DNA of 24,861 nt from contig CAZUAH010000174.1 in the NCBI GenBank assembly GCA_964617665.1, positions 1-24,861 of the forward strand, given 5' to 3'. Origin of the DNA: JADHUC01 sp964617665 (GTDB taxonomy: Bacteria > Planctomycetota > Planctomycetia > Pirellulales > Pirellulaceae). Below are positions 1 to 7,090 of this stretch, one piece after another. Both the position numbers and the translations under genes were made by a program. The notes beneath the pieces were generated by a model. That model did no database searches. It was given only the letters and a program-made list of their open reading frames with translations, and was not told the DNA's origin. Each line of letters opens with the position of its first letter. Within the stretch, counting starts at the first letter, position 1.

Positions 1-2785
1 TGCCAAAGAAGAAGGAATTTGGACTAGCAAATCTGGGGCCGAACGCTATTGGGTCGGGAGTCTTTTCCGAAAAACTCCCGACCCCTTCTGCCAGTAAGAA
101 GTCCAAGAAGCTCACATTCCGATATTCGCAGGTCTGGTAAATGCTGAACAACACCAAGTAGTCTCGTATGCCCCTCTCAGTTACCTTTCCGTCCGTGTTC
201 CTCCGGTATCTTGCGAAAGGCTTTATCGCGTGTTCCGCCGCGTTGTTGTTCCAAGGCACTTCATCGTAATCGAGGAAAGTAAACAGCTTTGGGGAATACT
301 TGCCCAGCCTGCGCTGATACTTTCCTGCAATCTTCGATCCATACTCCTCCTTCTCAACAAACGCGAAAAATTCATCCACCGCCCGTCTGTGTTTCCGCAG
401 GTGCCACGACCGCAAACCGTGCTTGTCAATGGTCTCTACGATGGCCCGCAGCAAGCGGCCAAATTCGCCTACCATATCTTTGAATTCTTCATCAAATGGG
501 TTTCTGAACACGTCCTCATTCATGTCCCTGACTAAATGGACGAGACATTTCTGCTGATCGCAAGGCAGCGAGTCGTAGGCAGAATAGAAGTCCGATACCA
601 ACACACCCGCAAACCCATGCAACATTTCCTTCAAGAAATCCCCATCCCGACTTGGACGGTAAAAAAAGTAAACGTTCTCGGAATTGGCAAGTACCCACGC
701 GTATGCCTGCTCCTTTCGCAGGTTTATGTGTGTCTCGTCCGCGTGAAGTACCCTGCCATCGAGCAGCATTCTCAGAATGGACTCGTATGTCCCAGCGTAG
801 TACGCGGCCAGATCCGGCTTGAATCCATAAATGTCTGAGTACCCGACACGAAGACCGAAGCACTCCCGATACATGGCCTCGATGGTCTGGTAGCTCATGC
901 GGTTGGCAACATGTTGGTACATCGCCCACGCTTTCAGGGTGTGACAGAACTTGGGCTTTGCCTTTAGGGCAGGCGGAACGTGCCTCTTCCCACAGTCCTT
1001 GCAGGTGTGCTTGGCCGAAACGTATTTCGTGACCCAGCGTCGAACGCCCCCATTGGACACTCGCAGATCGAGACGGTATTTAACGTGGGCCTTCTTGGTC
1101 GATCTGTGAAGCGACCAGCTTTTGCATCGGGGACATTTCCGGCTTTGTACTTCAACGCAACGATTCGCTCTTGGGCGATACCTCTTTCGCTTGCGCCCAC
1201 TTTCTCTGCTGGTGCGACGTTTCTTCTTGGTCCGCAGATTTATACGATCCCGTTGATAATCGAAGTAGGCGCATTGATTGATATAGGAGAGGTTCGCTGA
1301 GACGAAACTCGGCGTCCCCCATTTGTGCCTATCTGCTTCTGTGTCGAACGTTGGGACAGGCGCAACAGTGCTGTCGTCAATCGTGGCCTCCTGTGCAAGG
1401 CCGTTTGCCACAATTGAATACACCATTTGAGTCAGAGTTTTCAACGCAAGGCAGTCTTCGAGATTGTATTGTTGCAGCGTTTCCTTCAGGAGGTGTTCGC
1501 GTGACTGCTCCCAACGCCAGCGCCAGACGAGGCTCTGAAGTCCTGACGCCTTATCGTTGGACCATCTGCAGCCGAGGTAGCCACCAATATCCTTCAAACC
1601 ATTGGAATAGGTGGGAAAGTAGATCGCGCCGTAGAGGGTCGAGAGAATGTTGAACGAGTTTTCCAGAAGGTACGTGGCGTGCTGCTTATACCCCTTTGTG
1701 GCTTGCATCTTTCGCAAGAATTTCGTCTCGTATGCACCGTAATGGAATATGGTCGCGTTCTTGTTGGCGCGCGTAATGCTCAACAGTCGCTCCATCAGGG
1801 CGACTTCCTGGGTCTCGTCGTCAGCCCAGAATGAGAACGACGATTCTGTGCCGCCGTCGTCCACGATCAAGCCCAACAGGTAGTAGAAGTTTCGGTCTGG
1901 ATCGCCTTCAAGATCCAGGTACAGATGAACCTTTGAGGAAGGCAGCGATGGTTTCTGAAAAACGTAAATCTTGTTAGTGCGAACCGCGAGAGCATGGAGG
2001 GCTGCATTGCGGGAGAGATTCCGTTGCTTCACTCTCTTGCGGCGTCGCCTCGGACGGAAGGTCAATGAAAGTTGATGTACGGTGGTGATTCCCTTGGCCC
2101 GGTAGTCGTCAATCTGCTTGGCACTCAATGTGGAAATTAGGCTGAGATCGTCCGTTTCAGTTGCTTCCGCTCGGCAGCGAGACATAAACTCGCATTTCGT
2201 GCAGTTGTCATTCACCGTCAGTTGCGGCGGAACAGCGGTGTCTTGAAAGACCTCAAGTTCGGAAAGCAGCGTCCTGACTTTCTCGACATGTTGATCCAGC
2301 CGTATGGTGTGCTTGCGTAGTTGTGACCCGACCAGACAGACGCCTGTGATAGGGCATCGGCCTTGATGGGGTTCGAGAAGTATCGCCGCTAGTGCCAAAC
2401 GGTACTTCACAGAGCGCGTGGTTCGAGGCCCTTGGTGAATGGCCACAGGCGCATAGTGAAAAGGACCGAGGCCCGAATCGCCGGCAACTCGCTGCAGGCA
2501 GTCAATGCGACAGTCGCAAGTGGCGTTGGCAAGACTGGTCGACAGAAGCAATAGCTTGCCGTGTTCCAGGTCCGTTCGCGTGACGCAGTGATTCAGTTGC
2601 ACGGCATCTCCCGCGTGTCTTTCCAGCAGTTCCAGGATAGCCGCTTGCGCCACTTGTCGTCTTAGAGTGTTCGTGAACGTCTCGTAGTCGGTCTTCTCGC
2701 CGACGCAATCATTCAGGTGGAGATACGCTTTCGACTTGCACTGAACGTAGCTGGAAAGGATGTAGTCTGTGATCTTCCGAGGCAT
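1..2785 (-). CDS. TM0106/RecB-like nuclease + RNase H-like exonuclease + IS66-type DDE transposase fusion (3' end outside window)
   Basis: One open frame with no stop from 2785 to the left edge (928 codons visible); I translated it codon by codon. Residues 1-215 resemble the TM0106/RecB-like nuclease family. Cys16 (in YVQCK) plus Cys195, Cys198 and Cys204 have the one-plus-three spacing of a Cas4/AddB-type Fe-S cluster. Residues about 285-460 look like an RNase_H_2/DEDD exonuclease: LDLEGD (Asp291, Glu293), HYGAYE (348-353), YNLED (Asp444). Next comes a basic linker, then an IS66-type zinc finger (Cys551/554 and Cys595/598). The IS66 DDE core has Asp683 (HADETHI), Asp732 (VSDFYSAYD) and Glu851 (NNNAAEHA), so the triad is complete. 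ATG 2785 is chosen because GGAG lies about 11 nt upstream and the family's N-terminal motif follows at once; ATG 2977 is also open. The nuclease ExK motif looks degraded. Either a nuclease-armed IS66 element or a domesticated transposase. Confidence 0.88.
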   Translation of the reverse strand, partial: MPRKITDYILSSYVQCKSKAYLHLNDCVGEKTDYETFTNTLRRQVAQAAILELLERHAGDAVQLNHCVTRTDLEHGKLLLLSTSLANATCDCRIDCLQRVAGDSGLGPFHYAPVAIHQGPRTTRSVKYRLALAAILLEPHQGRCPITGVCLVGSQLRKHTIRLDQHVEKVRTLLSELEVFQDTAVPPQLTVNDNCTKCEFMSRCRAEATETDDLSLISTLSAKQIDDYRAKGITTVHQLSLTFRPRRRRKRVKQRNLSRNAALHALAVRTNKIYVFQKPSLPSSKVHLYLDLEGDPDRNFYYLLGLIVDDGGTESSFSFWADDETQEVALMERLLSITRANKNATIFHYGAYETKFLRKMQATKGYKQHATYLLENSFNILSTLYGAIYFPTYSNGLKDIGGYLGCRWSNDKASGLQSLVWRWRWEQSREHLLKETLQQYNLEDCLALKTLTQMVYSIVANGLAQEATIDDSTVAPVPTFDTEADRHKWGTPSFVSANLSYINQCAYFDYQRDRINLRTKKKRRTSRESGRKRKRYRPRANRCVEVQSRKCPRCKSWSLHRSTKKAHVKYRLDLRVSNGGVRRWVTKYVSAKHTCKDCGKRHVPPALKAKPKFCHTLKAWAMYQHVANRMSYQTIEAMYRECFGLRVGYSDIYGFKPDLAAYYAGTYESILRMLLDGRVLHADETHINLRKEQAYAWVLANSENVYFFYRPSRDGDFLKEMLHGFAGVLVSDFYSAYDSLPCDQQKCLVHLVRDMNEDVFRNPFDEEFKDMVGEFGRLLRAIVETIDKHGLRSWHLRKHRRAVDEFFAFVEKEEYGSKIAGKYQRRLGKYSPKLFTFLDYDEVPWNNNAAEHAIKPFARYRRNTDGKVTERGIRDYLVLFSIYQTCEYRNVSFLDFLLAEGVGSFSEKTPDPIAFGPRFASPNSFFFG

Positions 2786-3097
2786 GGGGCTTGCTCCGAG
2801 TCGAGAGGGATAGGCGCGGAAGGCAATGTCATTGCCACCTCTCTCAACCGTAAAAGACGGCGAGAGGCACTTCAATCTTGGCGAAGTGTGAAACGAACCA
2901 GCTTTCCTGATGAACCGGCGCGGCGAAGAGACCGCCCGACTACCGATCAGCCGTTGCGTGCACGCAAGGACCCGCATGGTTGAAGTTCTTGGTTGCGCAG
3001 AGACTGCCGAGGTCCGACACACCGACGCAGTTGTCGATCTGATTCGCGAGGTGGCAGGACTTCACAGGCGCACGGCGTCAAGTTGACTGTCGGGCGA
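2786..3097. other. Intergenic stretch upstream of the nuclease-transposase gene
   Basis: This 312 bp stretch should hold the promoter and leader of the minus-strand fusion gene. The fusion frame stays open through it, with an alternative ATG at 2977, but the encoded residues resemble nothing I know. I saw no convincing terminal inverted repeat of an insertion sequence; the partner end would lie left of the window, so this cannot be settled here. Confidence 0.5.
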
Positions 3098-3346
3098 CTA
3101 CTCCCCCACATGAAACGCTGGGTGGTGTGTCACGGTTCCTTCGGGCAGCTTTTCGCTCATCGGCAGGCACATGAGCACCTCGGCTGGGACGCCTTCGATC
3201 CGTAACGCGGCGTGGTTCTCAAAACCGAAACGGCGGTGATACGCCGGATCGCCAACCAGCACGCAACCCTGAGCGCCCGATTCACGAATCGCCCGCAGGT
3301 CTTCGCTGACGAGGGCCTGACCGATACCCTGCCGCTGCGAAGATCC
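3098..3346 (-). pseudogene. C-terminal relic of a GNAT N-acetyltransferase (YhbS-like)
   Basis: The minus-strand frame ending at TAG 3100-3098 encodes the end of a GNAT acetyltransferase. It begins near QRQGIGQALV, the acetyl-CoA pyrophosphate-binding loop (Q/R-x-x-G-x-G/A pattern). It continues through GCVLVGDPAYHRRFGFE and EGVPAEVLMCLPM and ends at HPAFHVGE. This strongly matches the C-terminal half of YhbS-like enzymes, which acetylate small molecules with acetyl-CoA. Upstream of about 3346 the similarity stops, and an in-frame stop occurs at 3389-3391. The substrate-facing N-terminal half (about 70-80 residues) is therefore missing. About 80 codons remain, without a plausible start. It sits between the fusion gene and the sialidase-like gene and is best read as deletion debris. 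Confidence 0.75.
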
Positions 3347-3520
3347 GAATTCCCGCGTCTGCCATCGACGGAGGCGTGTCCAGATGTGTCATGAAAATGT
3401 CAACAGAAGTCATTGCGGATGCGACGGAGCTAGCCATAAACTGAATCCAGCAAAAGGCTGACGTACCGGAATCAGCCACGTTTTCAATCGTCATGTTCGC
3501 TATGGAATGGAATCGTCTTC

Positions 3521-4843
3521 ATGCCACGAATGATCCTTTGTCTAACAAAAACAACACATTGTCTGCCACGACTGCTTCCGGCTCATACTACCGTGCTGCT
3601 GGCTATTCTCACAGCCACGAGCGTCCGTGCGGCCGATTCGGTCGACTGGGACCGGCAGGCGGAAGAAGATGCCCAGCACGATTTCACGACGATCATCTTC
3701 GATGGCAAGGCGCCCGATCAGTTGGCCTGCGACACGACCGTTCGTCCCATGCCCGACGGCTCGTGGGTGACCGTGATGCTGGGCGGCGGACATACCGAAC
3801 CGCTGCCGGCCAACCGCGTGTTCATATCTCGCAGCCGAGACAAGGGAAGAACCTGGACGCCGATGTGTCCGATTGATTTGGGCATCAAGTCAAAGGACCC
3901 GACCCGCGCGATCACGCTTTCGGAGCTGATGCTCAACGGCAAACGAGCCACCATGGTCTTGCAGGTTCACAATGGCGGGTTTAGCGAGTGGAAGACGTAT
4001 TTCGTCCATAGCGACGACTCATGTCACACATGGTCGGAATCGGAGCCGGCGCCGGGCAAACTGGCGGATCGAACCATGATCCGCAACGCCATCAAAACAC
4101 GCGACGGACGGATTCTCATGCCGTTTCAGCACTACAACCGCTGCGACGAAGCGGGACGCAAGATCTCGAAAGGCCGTGTCTTCTATACGCCTCGCGATCC
4201 GCGCACCGGCGTGATCGAAAGCCTCGACGGAGGCCGCACGTGGAAGCTGTACGGCGACATTCGTCTAACCGACGACGACAACTATCATGGTTGGGCTGAG
4301 CCGAACATCGTCGAACTGAGCGACGGCACGATCGCTATGATTATTCGTGCCGACCGTTTGGGAGGCGTGCTGTACCATGCCGAGTCGAAAGACGGAGGCC
4401 GAACTTGGCCGAAGTTCGCCGTAAAGACAGCGATTCCGAATCCGGGCTCCAAGGCCACACTCTACAGCCTCGGCGGCGACACGGTGGCCATTCTGCACAA
4501 TCCGAATCCCCGCCATCGAAGTCCGCTGGCGCTGTGGATCAGCTTCGATGGGCTGAAGACTTGGCCGTACCGCCGCGTACTGGTGCCAGAGTCGTGTGAC
4601 AAGGGCGGCCGGATCAATTACCCCGATGGATTCGTCAGCGAGGACGGCGAGTTCCTGAACTTCGCCTTCGACGACAACCGCCATCGTTGCGTCTTCTACC
4701 GGGCGAAACTGCCCCCTCTACCCTCTTCGCCTACCGCAGCCCGCTCGGAACGCAAGTTCACGCGTAGTGGCGTTGCAGCACATCCTGGCGACAAGGGAAT
4801 GCGAGCCATTGCCAACACGATTTTGGATGCGATTGGCAACTGA
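3521..4843 (+). CDS. Secreted sialidase-superfamily (BNR/Asp-box) protein with an SGNH-like C-terminal tail
   Basis: 440 residues. An N-terminal hydrophobic stretch (TTVLLAILTATSVRA) ending in an Ala-x-Ala-type site near residue 38 indicates export. Five Asp-box-like motifs mark blades of a six-bladed propeller: SRDKGRTW, SDDSCHTW, SLDGGRTW, SKDGGRTW and SFDGLKTW. The exo-alpha-sialidase/BNR superfamily hydrolyses terminal sugars from glycans; the substrate cannot be told from sequence. The propeller appears complete by about residue 400 (CVFYRAKLPPLP). Residues 405-440 do not belong to it: HPGDKGMRAIANTILDAI (His421 on) closely resembles the last block of an SGNH/GDSL hydrolase. This suggests a deletion fused the gene to the end of a lost SGNH gene. 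The catalytic Asp normally three residues before the His is absent, so the tail is probably inert. ATG 3521 is chosen for the signal peptide. Confidence 0.85.
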   Translation: MPRMILCLTKTTHCLPRLLPAHTTVLLAILTATSVRAADSVDWDRQAEEDAQHDFTTIIFDGKAPDQLACDTTVRPMPDGSWVTVMLGGGHTEPLPANRVFISRSRDKGRTWTPMCPIDLGIKSKDPTRAITLSELMLNGKRATMVLQVHNGGFSEWKTYFVHSDDSCHTWSESEPAPGKLADRTMIRNAIKTRDGRILMPFQHYNRCDEAGRKISKGRVFYTPRDPRTGVIESLDGGRTWKLYGDIRLTDDDNYHGWAEPNIVELSDGTIAMIIRADRLGGVLYHAESKDGGRTWPKFAVKTAIPNPGSKATLYSLGGDTVAILHNPNPRHRSPLALWISFDGLKTWPYRRVLVPESCDKGGRINYPDGFVSEDGEFLNFAFDDNRHRCVFYRAKLPPLPSSPTAARSERKFTRSGVAAHPGDKGMRAIANTILDAIGN

Positions 4844-4910
4844 CAAGGACTGAAGACATTGGATAGTGAGAAGTGACACCCTGCAGGGAGCGCGTTTTTC
4901 GGGAAAGCAA

Positions 4911-4982
4911 TCTGGTTTCGGACACCGTTCTCCCCTGGCAAGCAGCGGCGTGACGGGAACGGCCTATTCACCGTTTGACTAA
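4911..4982 (+). repeat. Dispersed 72 bp repeat, copy A
   Basis: This sequence recurs as an imperfect copy at 24097-24168 on the same strand. The two share nearly identical blocks: TCTGGTT, ACACCGTTC, CTGGCAAGC, GTGACGGGA and ACCGTTTGA, separated by single-base changes and short indels. Weaker similarity extends about 20 bp upstream in both copies. Copy A sits between the SGNH-like tail of the preceding gene and the start of the tandem-SGNH gene. Neither copy has a conserved open frame, so it is probably a non-coding intergenic repeat. Copy B can form a CCCCGC/GCGGGG stem; copy A has lost it. Confidence 0.7.
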
Positions 4983-5011
4983 TGAACGGCTAGGAGAAAG
5001 GACCGCTGGAT

Positions 5012-6892
5012 ATGATTTCGACACATCTCAAGAAAGCCGTTTTCTGCAATCTGTTGATCGCCAGCGCGGCGGGGACGGCTTCGGCTGCGGACTACTATCA
5101 GGTTCGAGGCGGTATTCCCAACAGCCAACACTTCTTCAAGATTGACAGAGTGGGAAATCAGTACCTGTTCTTCATCGGCAATTCCGTTCTGGCCGGGACC
5201 GGCCTAAAGAACAACGGTCTGAAATACTCCACCCAGATGGTCAATGGCTTCAGAAGACACTTTCCCGATGCGAGGATCATCGAGACGCGACACATGCAGC
5301 CGGGGGGAAGTTGGTTCGGTCTGTTCCGCTGCAGCCGAGGACAGGCCGTCTTTGGCGAGGTCATCTGCAGCGGACATCTGGCGATCCTCGATTTCGCCGC
5401 AGACGATCGGAACGCGGACATCGATCAGGTCAAAACGTCTCTGGAAGGGCTTGTCCGCCAAATTACCCTGTACCGCGCCACCCACAGCAGAATTCTCGTC
5501 TATACGTTGACCCCCGAAATGCTTCAGGCGTACAAGGCAGGTAAGACGCCCGAGTATATCAAGGTCAGCGAACAGATTGCGGACCACTACAGCGTCCCCA
5601 GTTTGAATCTGGCCAAGTACGCAGCGGATAAGATCATCGCTGGGGAGATTTCCTTCGAGAACTTCTCTGCCGACGGAATCAATCCAACCGACGCCGGCTC
5701 CAAGATCTATGCCGAAGCGGTCGCCACGTTCATCGACGACCTGATGACCGCCTATCCTGTTCCGGAAAAGCCTCAGCGGTACATTCTGCCCGATCCGCTG
5801 TTCCCGGAAACGGATGACAGCGGTCGTATCGTTGCGTACGAGGATCCGCAGGTCCAACGATCCGGCAACTGGAAACCTGGACAGACAAGTCCGATCGGCC
5901 CGTTTCGCCATGTGCTCGTCTCCGACGAAGTCGGCGCTACGCTGACCTTGACGTTCAAAGGTTCGGAGATCGGAGTCATCGACGTAGTGGACAAAGACAG
6001 CGCGGATTACGAGTACGCCGTCGACGGAGCGGCGTTCCAGAAGCTCGGCTCGCCGAAAGACGTGATCAGCCCGGCCATGCGTCCAATTTCGCTGGTCAAA
6101 GGACTGGACAGGAAATCCGAACATCAACTCGTACTGAAGGTCGCCTCACCCGGAACCGTGCGGCTGGGAGGATTTCTGTTGAACGGCAGCGTCGAGAACG
6201 CTTTCGCCGGCATGAGTACTCTGGAGCGGATCGATGCGATCTACGCCCCGATGGATCCGATGGTTTACGAACCTCCGGCAGACCGATTCGCGAACATTCC
6301 AAGAACGATGAGCAAACTGTGCGACGGTGGCGAGCTGCGCATGGTTCTGTTGGGCGATAGTATCATGGGCAATACGTCCGCCTCGTCGTTCGAGCTGCTT
6401 CTCATGCGGAACTATCCGAAATGCAAGATCATCAAAATCGCTTCGCTCAGAAGTTCGACCGGCTGCACATACTACCAAGAAGACAATCGGGTCGAGCAAT
6501 ACGTGCTAAGGCGCAACCCGGATCTACTGGTCATTGGGGGAATCTCCAACCGCGGCGATGCCGAGGCGGTCCGATCGGTGATCCAACAGGTCCGCGCCCA
6601 GAAGTCTGACACGGAAGTTCTGTTGTTGACACCTGTCTTCGGCGCGATGCGCGACGAGCACATCCGGACATTTACACGAGAAATCGATACGAAGACTGAC
6701 AACTTCCGCTACAACATGGAGCGGGTTGCGGCGGAAGAGAAATGCGCCTTCTTTGACATGACCGGCCCGTGGTGGGCGTACATCCAAGATAGCGGAAAGA
6801 CCTACGGCTGGTTCATGGGCGACCGCGTACACGCCAACCGCCGCGGCTGCCAAATCATCGGCCGTTTGCTGGAGATTTGGTTCAAGCAGTAG
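5012..6892 (+). CDS. Secreted tandem SGNH-hydrolase protein with a degenerate first domain
   Basis: 626 residues with a signal peptide (CNLLIASAAGTASA, cleaved near residue 25). Two SGNH (GDSL esterase/acetylhydrolase-like) domains flank a beta-rich middle region (about 255-410). Domain 1 has FIGNSVLAGTG, keeping Ser58 but with Asn for the usual Asp before it. Its block III reads LDFAADDRN, and block V reads DGINPTDAG, with Asn224 (codon AAT) where the catalytic His is expected. Domain 2 is complete: LLGDSIM (Asp449, Ser450), IGGISNRGD for the Gly/Asn block, and DRVHANRRG (Asp604, His607). The family removes acyl or acetyl groups from glycans and lipids. Domain 2 is the likely enzyme, and domain 1 may be structural or substrate-binding. 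ATG 5012 is preceded by AAAGGA at about 10 nt. A role in deacylating polysaccharides for neighbouring glycosidase-like proteins is inference. Confidence 0.85.
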   Translation: MISTHLKKAVFCNLLIASAAGTASAADYYQVRGGIPNSQHFFKIDRVGNQYLFFIGNSVLAGTGLKNNGLKYSTQMVNGFRRHFPDARIIETRHMQPGGSWFGLFRCSRGQAVFGEVICSGHLAILDFAADDRNADIDQVKTSLEGLVRQITLYRATHSRILVYTLTPEMLQAYKAGKTPEYIKVSEQIADHYSVPSLNLAKYAADKIIAGEISFENFSADGINPTDAGSKIYAEAVATFIDDLMTAYPVPEKPQRYILPDPLFPETDDSGRIVAYEDPQVQRSGNWKPGQTSPIGPFRHVLVSDEVGATLTLTFKGSEIGVIDVVDKDSADYEYAVDGAAFQKLGSPKDVISPAMRPISLVKGLDRKSEHQLVLKVASPGTVRLGGFLLNGSVENAFAGMSTLERIDAIYAPMDPMVYEPPADRFANIPRTMSKLCDGGELRMVLLGDSIMGNTSASSFELLLMRNYPKCKIIKIASLRSSTGCTYYQEDNRVEQYVLRRNPDLLVIGGISNRGDAEAVRSVIQQVRAQKSDTEVLLLTPVFGAMRDEHIRTFTREIDTKTDNFRYNMERVAAEEKCAFFDMTGPWWAYIQDSGKTYGWFMGDRVHANRRGCQIIGRLLEIWFKQ

Positions 6893-7011
6893 TGTTTCTC
6901 CCCGACAACGACCAAAACTGTATCGAGCGCCTAGTCCAGTGCATTAGACCGTTCGATAAACAAATGTCAGATGTACCCTTGCCCCGCTGGGCAACGCCGT
7001 TAAGGATCGTG

Positions 7012-7073
7012 GTAGCCGGATTCGCGAGAATTCGGACGCTTCCCGCATGATTTCTGAAGTTTTGCGACTTCAG
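7012..7073 (+). repeat. Hairpin-forming intergenic repeat upstream of the PQQ/ankyrin lipoprotein gene
   Basis: Two adjacent inverted repeats. CCGGATTC and GAATTCGG pair around a GCGA loop with one wobble (about 7016-7035). CTGAAGT and ACTTCAG (7054-7060 and 7067-7073) pair perfectly around TTTGCG. The segment ends about 18 bp before the ATG at 7091. I recall similar GTAGCCGGATTCGCGAGAATTC strings scattered in planctomycete genomes but cannot verify that here. It could be a leader structure, a REP-like repeat or a terminator for the preceding gene. Confidence 0.6.
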
Positions 7074-7090
7074 CTACGGGAGAAAGAGCC

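Noticed and set aside
1..1300. Short plus-strand frames over the left end as separate genes
   Set aside because: They are antisense to the continuous nuclease-transposase frame, which has recognisable zinc-finger and DDE motifs.
5204..6127. A 307-codon minus-strand frame inside the tandem-SGNH gene
   Set aside because: Antisense of a gene with clear catalytic motifs; no domain of its own.
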